Below, one piece after another: positions 31,960-41,699 of a stretch of 64,000 nt of DNA (its first letter is position 1; each line of letters starts with the position of its first letter). The translations under genes were made by a program, and so were the position numbers. This DNA comes from Ruminococcus sp. YRD2003 (GTDB lineage: Bacteria > Bacillota > Clostridia > Oscillospirales > Ruminococcaceae). Where the stretch lies: contig FNZT01000013.1 of assembly GCA_900109435.1 (NCBI GenBank), forward strand, positions 62,001 through 126,000, written 5' to 3'. The notes under the pieces were generated by a model. It was not told the DNA's origin. It saw nothing but the letters and a program-made list of their open reading frames with translations, and did not search any database.

Positions 31960-34224
31960 ATGAAAAGAAAAAAAGTTTATTCATCTGTCCTGTCACTATT
32001 CGCAGCGTTAGTGGTTGGTGTTTCCGGTATACTGCCGACGTCAACTGCTCTGAACACGTTTGCCGATGATACTGATGAAGAATCTATGATGGAATACGAT
32101 GTAAAGGAAGGCGAATGTGGCGATAAAGCGAGGTATTCTCTTGACGCAAGAGGACAGCTCTATATTGACGGCGAAGGTGAAATAAACCAGACGGCAGAGT
32201 TTTATGAAATAGCAGATGAGTGTAAATCTGTAAGAATTGGATACGGTATAACAAGCATCGGAGAGCAGATGTTCCTCGGCGCTAAAAATATGGAATCTGT
32301 TTTCATACCATCTTCTGTAACAAAAATCAATGACACAGCCTTTTATGGGACAGCTATTAAGGAAGTAACTATACCTGAATCTGTGGAAAGCGTAGGTGCT
32401 ATGGCATTCGGTTGTTGTCCGGATCTTGAAAGAATAGTTATCTTTAACCCGAATTGTGAAATTCATGACGAAGAATCGACAATAAGCGGCTATTATGACG
32501 ATAGAACCGGATCGTACCACTTCAATGGAAGTATAAAGGGATATCCCGGTTCGACAGCCGAGAAGTATGCTCAAAAATTCAACAAGACTTTTGTCGGCTT
32601 CGACAGTACGGCTCCGGAAATTGTTGCAAGCGGATCAATAGGAACAAATGCAAGCTATTCCCTCGACTCGGAAGGGCTTCTTACGGTCACCTGTAACGGT
32701 GAGTCGGATGATATATTCTATATGCTTGATATTTTTGAAAAAAAGGTTGAACGTGCTGTAATCGGAGATGGTATCACGGAATGTTCATTTCAGGGTTGTA
32801 CCTCTCTTGAATCGGTTCAGCTGCCTGATTCCCTGACAGCTATTACATATGATGCATTTGCAGGCTGTACTTCCTTAAAGGAAATATCAATACCTGCTTC
32901 CGTATCTATAATTAATAATAATGCCTTCAGGAATTGTACAAGCCTCACTTCAATCGTGATACCAGATTCCGTAAAGGAAATAGGTGACGATGCGTTCAAC
33001 GGATGTAAGAACCTTTCGTCAATAATTATCCCCGATGGCCTTGATGAGATAGGAGCATTGGCATTTTATGATACTGCATGGATAAAAAACAGGCAGAACG
33101 AAGACCCGTTTGTTGTAATTAACGGGGTACTTGTAGACGGAAGAGCTGTCACCGACAATAATGCCGTTATACCCGATACAGTAAAAAGTATAGGCAAAGC
33201 TGCGTTTTCTTCTTCGGATATCGCTGCTGTAACTATTCCCGATTCTGTTGTCAAGATCGATGATTATGCTTTCAATTTGTGCAATAAACTTGAGTCAATC
33301 AACATTCCTGATTCTGTGTCATATATCGGATATGGTGCATTCAGCGAATGCAAGTCACTTTCGTCCGTTGTTATCCCGGAATCACTTACGAATTTTGGCG
33401 GAGACGTGTTTGAGGATACTCCTTTCCTGACGAATAAGCTGAAAGAATCGCCTTTTGTTATAATAAACGATGCTCTGATAGATGGTTCGGCATTATCGGG
33501 AGATGTTACTGTACCGAGCGGTGTCAGGATCATATCTCCGTTTGCTGTTAATTCCAACGATGATCTTACTTCGATCACACTGCCCGATACAGTTACAAGC
33601 ATTGAAGAATGCGCATTTGCATGGTGTGAAAATCTGAAAACTGCCAATATAGGAAGTTCTGTCTGCAAGATAGGAGATAGTTCATTCTATGACTGTAAAT
33701 CGCTTGAAGTCATCAATATCCCGGAAACAGTTGAGGTTATCGATCAGGATGCCTTCCATTGGTGTACAAGCCTCAAATCAATTGTTTTGCCATCGCGAAT
33801 AAAAGAGATAAAGACCGGCACTTTTGCAAATTGTGAAAAACTCGAATCGCTGACTATCCTGAATCCGGAATGTGTGATAGCGGATGATGACGATACTTTA
33901 TATAACTCTTATGACGAGACAAGCTCAACCACCATTTTCATCGGAACTCTCAAGGGATATAAGGGTTCGACCGCAGAGGAGTACGCTAAGAAGAATAATT
34001 ATTCTTTCGTCGCCATCGACGGCGGATCATCATTGAATAAATTCGGTGACCCAAACAGCGATGGGAAAATAGATGCCAACGATGCATCGTTCATTCTTGT
34101 TGAATACTCAAAGCTTTCAACGGGCGGTGGATCAGCTATGAAAACCGAGCAGAAAGAGGCTGCCGACGTTAATAAACCAAAAAATATGGATATTACTGCG
34201 TTTATTGCTCGCAACAATAATTAG
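31960..34224 (+). CDS. BspA-type leucine-rich-repeat secreted protein with truncated dockerin
   Basis: A 754-residue secreted protein. After a signal peptide (about 1-36) it consists of BspA/LRR_5 repeats (AFxxCxSLxxIxIPDSVxxIxxxAF pattern) in two blocks, separated by an unrelated strand-rich section. The C-terminal dockerin has a full first calcium loop (DPNSDGKIDANDASFIL) and helix, but the second loop is missing: AADVNK runs straight into PKNMDITAFIARNNN. The next gene keeps the second loop. LRR_5 proteins mediate adhesion or protein contacts; docking may be impaired. GGAGG precedes the ATG; first of three genes. Confidence 0.87.
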   Translation: MKRKKVYSSVLSLFAALVVGVSGILPTSTALNTFADDTDEESMMEYDVKEGECGDKARYSLDARGQLYIDGEGEINQTAEFYEIADECKSVRIGYGITSIGEQMFLGAKNMESVFIPSSVTKINDTAFYGTAIKEVTIPESVESVGAMAFGCCPDLERIVIFNPNCEIHDEESTISGYYDDRTGSYHFNGSIKGYPGSTAEKYAQKFNKTFVGFDSTAPEIVASGSIGTNASYSLDSEGLLTVTCNGESDDIFYMLDIFEKKVERAVIGDGITECSFQGCTSLESVQLPDSLTAITYDAFAGCTSLKEISIPASVSIINNNAFRNCTSLTSIVIPDSVKEIGDDAFNGCKNLSSIIIPDGLDEIGALAFYDTAWIKNRQNEDPFVVINGVLVDGRAVTDNNAVIPDTVKSIGKAAFSSSDIAAVTIPDSVVKIDDYAFNLCNKLESINIPDSVSYIGYGAFSECKSLSSVVIPESLTNFGGDVFEDTPFLTNKLKESPFVIINDALIDGSALSGDVTVPSGVRIISPFAVNSNDDLTSITLPDTVTSIEECAFAWCENLKTANIGSSVCKIGDSSFYDCKSLEVINIPETVEVIDQDAFHWCTSLKSIVLPSRIKEIKTGTFANCEKLESLTILNPECVIADDDDTLYNSYDETSSTTIFIGTLKGYKGSTAEEYAKKNNYSFVAIDGGSSLNKFGDPNSDGKIDANDASFILVEYSKLSTGGGSAMKTEQKEAADVNKPKNMDITAFIARNNN
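33951..34175 (+). repeat. 225-bp duplication, copy 1
   Basis: Near-identical to 36000-36224 (constant offset 2049; about ten scattered mismatches seen by eye). It covers the last LRR motif, linker and first dockerin loop. The copies agree far more closely than the rest of the two genes, implying recent duplication or gene conversion. Confidence 0.85.
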
Positions 34225-34242
34225 TGTAAAGGAGTTGAAATA

Positions 34243-36339
34243 ATGAACATGAAACGGATTATTTCTGTTCTCACATCTGCTGTACTAACACATTGCTGCA
34301 TAGCTGCCGGTGGTACATCATTCAATGGTATGTTGTCAGATTTCATAGTAAGTGCAGCTGATATTGAGAGTAGCGGTGACCTGGGAGAGAACGCTGCCTG
34401 GGAGCTTGACACTGAGGGGATGCTGACTATAAGAGGAACGGGTGATATGATCTGGTGGGCTGATAAGCCGCCGTGGTTTGGATCTTTTACCTGGGATCTC
34501 ATAAAGCGAGTGGTTATTTCGGAAGGAATAACTAATATAGGTCAGTATGCATTTTACGGGTGTGAAAAACTGGTATCTGTTGAAATACCTGATACGGTTA
34601 CCAGAGTAGACAAAAATGCGTTTACAAATTGTAAGAGCCTTACTCAAGTTACTCTTCCAGATTCAGTCACAGAAATAGGATATGAAGCTTTTTTGAACTG
34701 TTCAAGTCTTGCTGATCTGACGCTTCCTTCTACGATCTCGAACATTGATGATTATGCATTCAAGGACTCTCTCTGGCTTGAGATTAAGCAAAAAGAAGAT
34801 CCGTTGGTAATAATAGGCGGGTTCCTTTATGATGGAACGACGTGTTCAGGCGACATAACCATTCCAGACAACGTCAGAGTGATATGTAATAGGGCTTTCG
34901 CTGATTCCCAGAATCTAAGATCTGTCATAATACCGGATTCAGTTACGGATATCAGGGAGTACGCTTTTTCAGGCTGTCCGAATCTTGAGTCGGTTACCAT
35001 TCCCGAATCAATAACTGCTATAAAGTCAGGCTTATTCAGTGGCAGCAATAAACTTGCAACAATAACCATACCTGATTCTATAAATTCAATTAATGGAACA
35101 GCCTTTTTGTCAACTCAATGGCTTGAACAAAAACGAAAAGTCGACCCGGTTGTTGTTGTCAACAATATTGTTGTTGATGGAAAAACTTGTTCGGGAGATT
35201 TGATAATTCCGGATGGAATCAAGGAAATAAGTAATAGTGCTTTTTTAGGTTCAGAAATTACTTCTATAGTATCCCCTGACTCTCTTACAGCTATCGACCA
35301 ATATGCTTTCGCATGGTCTGAAAAACTTGAGGAAGTTACTATCCCAAATTCAGTTAAGGAATTAGGTGCATTAGCTTTTCAGGATTGCACTGAACTAAAG
35401 ACAATAACCATTCCAGATTCTATTGAAGTGATTAATCTACAAACATTTGATGGGTGTGACAGCCTTGAATCAGTATATCTTCCGGAATCTGTCAATTCTA
35501 TTGAAAATCATTCGTTTGCTTCTTGTCCTTCATATGCAGTGATAACCGTTATGAATCCTGAATGTGATATTTCCATGTTGTTCCAGACAATGCCTTGTAT
35601 AATAAAGGGCTATAAAGGCTCAACCGCTGAAGCATATGCTCTAAAAAATGGTAATAAGTTCATAGACATCGAACATGACGAGATAGAGGTTGTTGAACGC
35701 GGAAAATGCGGTCCGGATCTGACCTATACTCTTGACAACTACGGGACACTTACTATCAGTGGAAAAGGGAGAATGGGGGCTTATGAAACAGATACAGAAG
35801 TATTATATTGGGACCCATACGGTTCTCCGTGGAGAGATAAAAAGGGGGAAATATACAAGGTCGTTATAGAGGAAGGAGCAACAAATATTTTCTTTACCGC
35901 TTTTGCGGCGCATAGCAATCTTCAGATGATAACAATACCTGATACAGTAACGCAAATTGATCCACTCGCCTTTGAAAATAGTAATCGCCTACGTGTTATC
36001 AAGGGATATAAGGGTTCGACCGCAGAGGAGTACGCTAAGAAGAATAATTATTCTTTCGTCGCCATTGACGACGGGTCATCATTGAATAAATTCGGTGACC
36101 CAAACAGCGATGGTAAAGTAGATGCTAACGATGCATCGTTCATTCTTGTTGAGTACTCAAAGCTTTCAACGGGCGGTGGATCAGCTATGAAAACCGAGCA
36201 GAAAGAGGCTGCCGACGTTAATAAGGATACCAAGGTCGATTCAAAAGATGCATCACTGATCCTTGCATACTACTCGTACCTTTCAACGGGCGGAGACTCG
36301 GACATTGAGGGCTTTATTGCCCGTAATGGCAGAGTATAA
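34243..36339 (+). CDS. BspA-type leucine-rich-repeat protein with dockerin
   Basis: A 698-residue secreted LRR_5 protein, second in the operon, 18 bp after the first. The N-terminus (MNMKRIISVLTSAVL) is a signal peptide ending near VSAADI. BspA repeats run to about residue 470; a second short repeat block follows. The dockerin is complete, with both calcium loops: DPNSDGKVDANDASFIL and DVNKDTKVDSKDASLIL. It probably displays an adhesion domain on the cellulosome or cell surface. GGAG precedes the ATG. Confidence 0.88.
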   Translation: MNMKRIISVLTSAVLTHCCIAAGGTSFNGMLSDFIVSAADIESSGDLGENAAWELDTEGMLTIRGTGDMIWWADKPPWFGSFTWDLIKRVVISEGITNIGQYAFYGCEKLVSVEIPDTVTRVDKNAFTNCKSLTQVTLPDSVTEIGYEAFLNCSSLADLTLPSTISNIDDYAFKDSLWLEIKQKEDPLVIIGGFLYDGTTCSGDITIPDNVRVICNRAFADSQNLRSVIIPDSVTDIREYAFSGCPNLESVTIPESITAIKSGLFSGSNKLATITIPDSINSINGTAFLSTQWLEQKRKVDPVVVVNNIVVDGKTCSGDLIIPDGIKEISNSAFLGSEITSIVSPDSLTAIDQYAFAWSEKLEEVTIPNSVKELGALAFQDCTELKTITIPDSIEVINLQTFDGCDSLESVYLPESVNSIENHSFASCPSYAVITVMNPECDISMLFQTMPCIIKGYKGSTAEAYALKNGNKFIDIEHDEIEVVERGKCGPDLTYTLDNYGTLTISGKGRMGAYETDTEVLYWDPYGSPWRDKKGEIYKVVIEEGATNIFFTAFAAHSNLQMITIPDTVTQIDPLAFENSNRLRVIKGYKGSTAEEYAKKNNYSFVAIDDGSSLNKFGDPNSDGKVDANDASFILVEYSKLSTGGGSAMKTEQKEAADVNKDTKVDSKDASLILAYYSYLSTGGDSDIEGFIARNGRV
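36000..36224 (+). repeat. 225-bp duplication, copy 2
   Basis: Partner of 33951-34175. After this point the second calcium loop continues here but is deleted in copy 1. Confidence 0.85.
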
Positions 36340-36385
36340 ACCTATGATCCGATACTTATGGCATGACATAAAAGGAGGACAGTTT

Positions 36386-39364
36386 ATGATGATCAAAAAA
36401 GTGTCAGCTGTGATAACGGCGTTTTGCCTTTCGGCTATATGTATACCGTCAGGGAGCTTCGGAGAGGCAGTCAGCTCTTCCGCGGCAGAAGATCTTGAAT
36501 ACAACGGCTTTACGTATATGCTGAACGCCCGCGGCAACATAACTATCAAAGGATATAACGGCAGCGAAACTTCACTGACAGTTCCCGATACGATAGATGG
36601 TCTGCCCGTAACCACCATTCTTTCAAAGGCGTTTTACAATAATGTACGTGGAGTTTATATTCCCGAGAGTGTAGTCTCCATAGGTGAGAATCTTATGTGG
36701 AACGCAAACGGAGACGACTCTGCTATATTTGGCGAAGCGGGCTCATACGCCGAGACATACGCACAGGACAACAGGTTCAATTTCTTTCCTTCGGATTCGC
36801 TGAAAGGCTCGTTCGGGGAGGATATACAGTGGGAGTTTGACATTGATACCTTTTCTCTCTCGGTCTCGGGAAGCGGTGCGATGCCCGTATATACAGGATA
36901 TGACATCTACACACTCGAATCTTACAAAGCAAAGGAGAATATCCCGTGGTACGGCTTCAGACACGCTATTATTTCCGCTGATATAGGCGGAACGGTCTCA
37001 ACGATAGGCGAAGCGGCATTCTATGACTGCGACAAAATGAAGAACGTGACCATGAGCGACAGTGTCACGAAGATCGACGACTACGCTTTTTCGGAGTGTG
37101 ATAAGCTCGAGAGCATCAGCTTCTCCGATTCAATCTCATATATCGCTCCTTATGTTTTTATCCGCTGCGGTAAGCTGAGCAAGGTGGATCTGCCGTCTGC
37201 GCTTAAAACTATCACGTTCTCAACGTTCAACGGCTGTGAAAGCCTCAGCACTGTCAATGTAGACAGCAAAAATGAGAATTACTGTTCGGTCGACGGCGTA
37301 GTATACAGCAAGGATATGTCTGTTCTGTATTTCTATCCCGATGCAAAGACGGATAAGAGACTGACTATCCCCGAAACAGTCACAACCATAGAAGCATATG
37401 CCCTGGAGGAGGCTAAGTATCTCGAGACGATAACGCTTCCGAGCAAACTTGAATATATAGGTACCGAGGCTCTTGCGCTCACCGGTGCAAAAACTCTGAC
37501 CATACCCGAAAGCGTCAATTATCTCGGCAGTTACTGTCTGTACAGCAACACGCTCGGAACAGTCATATTCAAAGGCTCCGCACCGCGCCGCAGCGGTTCA
37601 CCGTTTAACACAAGAGGCACATATACCACCGATGTTTACTGCCATTTCTCGGATACGAGCTGGTATACATTTATGGACGAGTTCACAGAGAATGTCAACT
37701 GGATAGACCTCGATGCCTACCCCGATGACGGCATTGAGCTCAGCGAAACAGCCGTTTCCGTAAAGGAGGGTGAGGAGCTTACTGTCGGTTTCAGGGCTTC
37801 GCCCGATCTGTCCGATACACTTATATGGAAGAGCAGTGATAATTCTGTCGCGACTGCTAATAACGGTATTATCACAGGCATAAAGAAAGGCGAATGCACA
37901 ATTACCGTATCCGATGCGGACGGTAATTATACGGTAGTATGCAAGGTCACGGTAACTGCCGGAAGTACGGCGGCAAGTCAGGAAGCTGCCGTATCTGTCA
38001 GCGGTGCCTTATCATCGAACGAATCCGCAAACAGCTATATGACATACGGTAAAACCGTGAAGAGTTATTTAAATGAGACGTCTGACGGTCTGCTCGAAAG
38101 AGTCGAATACATTTCTCCGAAGGTCATGGTCGAAAGGTACAGGAAATCGGGCGGAGCTCCCGTAAAGACCTTTGAGCTCGAGACCGCTTACAATGTCTTC
38201 GGAGGTTACTGCAACGGTGAGAAGTACAACTACATCGTCTCCGGACAGGTGAATAAGACAAGAGCAGGCGGCGCTAATGTCCTGTGTGTGGAGAAATATT
38301 CAAAGGATTGGAAAAAGCTTTCCTCGCTTGAGATACCATCTTCGGATACCTATATTCCGTTTGATGCGGGTTCGTGCAGGATGGCCGAAAAAGGAAGCCT
38401 TCTGTTTATCCACGCCGCTCAGGAGCTTGTCATAGGGCATCAGTCCAATATGACATTCAAGGTGGATACGGATAAAATGGAGCTTCTTGAATCCATGACA
38501 TTTATAAACACTATATCTACACTGTCGAATTTCGAGCAGGAGGGGTTTGTAAGCCATTCGTTCAATCAGTTTATAAAAGAGGAGGACGGCTTCGTATACC
38601 GCGCAGACCACGGCGAGGGAGATGATTACGGCATTAATATCAGCAGATGCAAGACCGACGGAAGCATCAAGGAGGTCTCGACCGTTATCCCGTATTCCTT
38701 CATAAACGGCAAATTGAACGAAACGGGAGCGTCGATAGGAGGATTAGAGCTTTCATCGGGAAGCGTCATCGTCGCCGCGAGCTCTATCGAGCAGATCCCC
38801 GAAAACTATCCGTACGGTCAGCGGAACATAATGCTCGCCATTACCTCAAAGTCTCTCAAGGCACCGCGCACGGTTTGGCTCACCAAATACAGTGAGAACA
38901 GCGGTGTCATGGTGAGAACTCCGCAGATAGTAAAGATAGGCAGTGAGCAGTTCCTCATAATGTGGGAGGAAGACACAAACGGTGCAAAAGCGACCAAAGC
39001 TGTTATGGTCGATGGAAATGGAAATATGCTGACTGATATAGTCCCTGTTGCGTACCCGCTCTCGGATTGTCAGCCGAGCAGGATGTCTGATGGATATATC
39101 CGCTGGTATGTCTCAGACGGTGAGACTGTAAATATCTACGCGATAGACCCGTACAAGCTCAGCTCATATGCTTCACAGGTCAAGGGCGATGTGAACTGCG
39201 ATAACGTATTCTCTGTGGCTGATCTTGTAATGATGCAGAAAGCCGTATTAGGAAACGGCACTGTTCTCAGCTTCAGCAACGGCGATCTCTGTCAGGACGG
39301 CACTATTGACACGTTTGATCTGGTGCTTCTGAGAAAGCTGATCGTTTCTCAGAATGATAAGTAA
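36386..39364 (+). CDS. LRR_5 and BIG2 domain secreted protein with dockerin
   Basis: A 992-residue secreted protein, third in the operon (46-bp gap, AGGAGG). Signal peptide about 1-36; LRR_5 repeats to about 440; a BIG2-type Ig domain about 455-535 (GIELSETAVSVKEGEEL, WKSSDNSVATANNGIITGI); a long strand-rich region that may be a beta-propeller; and a dockerin of the other type (GDVNCDNVFSVADLVMMQ, DTFDLVLLRKLIV). The start MMIKK is chosen over upstream in-frame codons, which overlap the preceding gene. Confidence 0.87.
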   Translation: MMIKKVSAVITAFCLSAICIPSGSFGEAVSSSAAEDLEYNGFTYMLNARGNITIKGYNGSETSLTVPDTIDGLPVTTILSKAFYNNVRGVYIPESVVSIGENLMWNANGDDSAIFGEAGSYAETYAQDNRFNFFPSDSLKGSFGEDIQWEFDIDTFSLSVSGSGAMPVYTGYDIYTLESYKAKENIPWYGFRHAIISADIGGTVSTIGEAAFYDCDKMKNVTMSDSVTKIDDYAFSECDKLESISFSDSISYIAPYVFIRCGKLSKVDLPSALKTITFSTFNGCESLSTVNVDSKNENYCSVDGVVYSKDMSVLYFYPDAKTDKRLTIPETVTTIEAYALEEAKYLETITLPSKLEYIGTEALALTGAKTLTIPESVNYLGSYCLYSNTLGTVIFKGSAPRRSGSPFNTRGTYTTDVYCHFSDTSWYTFMDEFTENVNWIDLDAYPDDGIELSETAVSVKEGEELTVGFRASPDLSDTLIWKSSDNSVATANNGIITGIKKGECTITVSDADGNYTVVCKVTVTAGSTAASQEAAVSVSGALSSNESANSYMTYGKTVKSYLNETSDGLLERVEYISPKVMVERYRKSGGAPVKTFELETAYNVFGGYCNGEKYNYIVSGQVNKTRAGGANVLCVEKYSKDWKKLSSLEIPSSDTYIPFDAGSCRMAEKGSLLFIHAAQELVIGHQSNMTFKVDTDKMELLESMTFINTISTLSNFEQEGFVSHSFNQFIKEEDGFVYRADHGEGDDYGINISRCKTDGSIKEVSTVIPYSFINGKLNETGASIGGLELSSGSVIVAASSIEQIPENYPYGQRNIMLAITSKSLKAPRTVWLTKYSENSGVMVRTPQIVKIGSEQFLIMWEEDTNGAKATKAVMVDGNGNMLTDIVPVAYPLSDCQPSRMSDGYIRWYVSDGETVNIYAIDPYKLSSYASQVKGDVNCDNVFSVADLVMMQKAVLGNGTVLSFSNGDLCQDGTIDTFDLVLLRKLIVSQNDK

Positions 39365-39373
39365 TGTATCCTC

Positions 39374-39417
39374 AATAACCGCATTTAGGCGGTTATTGCC
39401 CCGAACTTCGTTCGGGG
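39374..39417 (+). terminator. Double hairpin after LRR operon
   Basis: Two adjacent perfect hairpins: AATAACCGC/GCGGTTATT (39374-39397) and CCCCGAA/TTCGGGG (39399-39417). The nearest U-run is 13 bp downstream, so termination strength is uncertain. Confidence 0.5.
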
Positions 39418-39419
39418 AG

Positions 39420-39600
39420 CGCATATTCTTTTTAATGCCGATGATCATTTCGTCGGTCTGTGCCGAGGCGAAGATGTACGGGACGCTCGGCAGTGTTTAG
39501 CTGTCGCTCGTCTGTCGGTTTCTTAGGGGGCGCTGTTCTCCCCACCATCGGTCTCACCACGGCTCCCCCCAAGTATTTTCGCTTTGCGTTTTTGTTGTTT
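39420..39600. repeat. Decayed copy of GC double-hairpin repeat
   Basis: Partial matches to the repeat family: TTTCGTCGG-CTG-GCCGAGGCG-A-ATGTACGGG, CTCGGCAG, GGGGGCGCTGT and CGCTTTGCG-TTTTT in the correct order, with substitutions. It lies between the LRR operon and the LacI-GGDEF gene. Confidence 0.55.
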
Positions 39601-39643
39601 TTTTTGCCGCATTTATTATAAAGAAAAAGTGAAGGGAGTTATC

Positions 39644-41611
39644 ATGAATAGTCACGTTCCGCGAAAGCGGCTTGCGCTTCTTATCTCAGACCCGAGTGCT
39701 GATTATTCTCAGTCGGTCATTACGGGAGTCCGCGATCAGTGCGCGAAATATGATTATGACCTGCTGGTTTTCAGCACCATGGTCAAAGTGTGTCACCCTG
39801 ATAAGGTCTATCTCAGAGGTGAGCTTAACATTTTCAACCTGATAAACTATGACTTGGTGGACGGCGTTCTTGTAGCTTCGCTTGCACTGGTAGAGGACCA
39901 AGTGAAGGAGGTGCTTGAGAAGCTTGAAGCTGACCTCCGCCTGCACTGCACAAAGCCTGTCGTATCGCTTGACCTTCCCCTTGCCGATTATCCGACGGTC
40001 TACACGGACGATAAAAAGGCTATTCGTCAGGTGGTGAAGCATCTCGTCAATGACCACCACTGTCAGAAGCTGTACATACTCACGGGACAGAAGGACTATG
40101 TGGTCTCGGAAGCTCGTGCGGAAGCCTTCTGCGAGCAGATGAAGGCGGAGGGACTGGACGGCTCGAAGGATAATGTGTTCTACGGCAACTTCTGGTATAC
40201 GGGCGGAGAGGAGTTCGCAAACAGGCTGCTGTCAGGCGAGCTCTCCATGCCCGATGCTGTTGTCTGTGCAAACGATTATATGGCTATTGGTCTTGCTAAC
40301 CGCCTTATCACCGAAGGAGTGAAAGTGCCCGAGCAGGTCTGCATCACGGGCTACGACGCAACAAAGGATGCGCTGTACAATACGGTCAGCATCACGACCT
40401 ATAATCCCGATGTTTACGGTATGGCTGCAAGTGCTGTCAACCTGTTACACAAGCAGATAGAGCCAGGGACTGCTGTGGCTGACGTTGAGATGCTGCAGCA
40501 CTATGGATTGCGGACAGGTGGGAGCTGCGGCTGTGTGCAGAGTGCCGACGACCTGCGCTCGCTGCAGGGCTCGGGCATGAATCCCAACGAGAGAAGCAGG
40601 AATCCCGACGGAAGTCTGACCGTTAATGATATGCAGGGGCTTCATGAGAGCTATATGTTTGAGACCTTGTCGGTAATTCAGGACAAGAAACAGATACTTG
40701 ATACTATTACCGATGTGACTTACCTTTTACAGCCGTATCGCCGCTTCTATCTGGTGCTGAGGAGCGACTGGAGCGATACTTCGATACGCTGCCTGAACGG
40801 TTATCCCGAGACGATGCGCTGTGTAATGCGCTGTATCCCGCAGAATGAATCCGAAAGTGAGACGGAGAGACGCTATGCTGTCGATTCTGAGGAGCACACT
40901 TTCCGCACGAAGCTGATGCTCCCTGCTCTCGATGAAGAACGTGATGAGCCTGTGGTCTTCTATTTCCTGCCGTCGCATTTCAGCGATGATACCATCGGAT
41001 TTGCTGTGCTGCAAACTGCTATGGACGCGAAAAGAACGGCAGACGAGGTCTCAACTCTGTGGCTGCGTAACGTCAACAACTCGCTTCATATGGTGAGGGT
41101 CGTAAGCAAGCTGATAGACTACTCTGTCCGTGACTCTATGACGGGGCTCCTCAACCGCCGCGGTATGGAGATGATGTTCGACCGCCGCAGGGAGCAGGTC
41201 GCTCCCGATGACAGCTTCCTCATCTGGGTCATAGATATGGACGGTCTGAAGCATATCAACGATAATTTCGGACATGAGCAGGGCGATGTCGGTATAATCA
41301 CTTTGGCGGAAGCGATAAAGTCGATATCCGACAAGGAAGATATCGCGGTGCGTACAGGCGGCGATGAATTCGTCATCATTGCTTCAGGAAGGCTGACAGA
41401 GCAGGACGGACGGGAGCGTATCAGCAGGTTTGAGCGGCTCCTTGCAGATAAAAATGCTGCTCGGGCAAGCAGACTGTTCGATATTTCCGCAAGCATCGGC
41501 TGTGTATGCTTCCCCGCATCGGAGCAGGATGCACTTGACGAGAAGATCCGTGAAGCAGACCACAGAATGTACGAATACAAGGTTGCACACAAAAAGCAGC
41601 GCAATGACTGA
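39644..41611 (+). CDS. LacI-type sugar-sensor domain fused to GGDEF (diguanylate cyclase)
   Basis: A 655-residue soluble protein. Residues about 1-300 form a LacI/PurR-type periplasmic-binding-protein fold without a DNA-binding domain (LALLISDPSADYSQSVI, DGVLVASLAL, PDAVVCANDYMAIGLANRL, ITGYDATKDAL). Residues about 300-490 are a GAF-like or unassigned linker. A GGDEF domain (about 495-655) has intact GGDEF (572-576) and MTGLLNRRG. No signal peptide is seen, so a cytosolic sugar or metabolite probably tunes c-di-GMP synthesis. The start is set by GGGAG upstream of MNSHVPRK. Confidence 0.9.
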   Translation: MNSHVPRKRLALLISDPSADYSQSVITGVRDQCAKYDYDLLVFSTMVKVCHPDKVYLRGELNIFNLINYDLVDGVLVASLALVEDQVKEVLEKLEADLRLHCTKPVVSLDLPLADYPTVYTDDKKAIRQVVKHLVNDHHCQKLYILTGQKDYVVSEARAEAFCEQMKAEGLDGSKDNVFYGNFWYTGGEEFANRLLSGELSMPDAVVCANDYMAIGLANRLITEGVKVPEQVCITGYDATKDALYNTVSITTYNPDVYGMAASAVNLLHKQIEPGTAVADVEMLQHYGLRTGGSCGCVQSADDLRSLQGSGMNPNERSRNPDGSLTVNDMQGLHESYMFETLSVIQDKKQILDTITDVTYLLQPYRRFYLVLRSDWSDTSIRCLNGYPETMRCVMRCIPQNESESETERRYAVDSEEHTFRTKLMLPALDEERDEPVVFYFLPSHFSDDTIGFAVLQTAMDAKRTADEVSTLWLRNVNNSLHMVRVVSKLIDYSVRDSMTGLLNRRGMEMMFDRRREQVAPDDSFLIWVIDMDGLKHINDNFGHEQGDVGIITLAEAIKSISDKEDIAVRTGGDEFVIIASGRLTEQDGRERISRFERLLADKNAARASRLFDISASIGCVCFPASEQDALDEKIREADHRMYEYKVAHKKQRND

Positions 41612-41640
41612 ACCACGGAGCAAAACTGAAACACAAATCA

Positions 41641-41673
41641 AATCCCCGCTGTCAGAGGAAGACAGCGGGGATA
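41641..41673. terminator. Bidirectional terminator
   Basis: Perfect 12-bp arms ATCCCCGCTGTC/GACAGCGGGGAT (41642-41653, 41661-41672) between the convergent GGDEF and GH3 genes. The U-tracts are short on both sides. Confidence 0.7.
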
Positions 41674-41699
41674 GTTTGTTATCGGGTAAGCTTTGTGCT

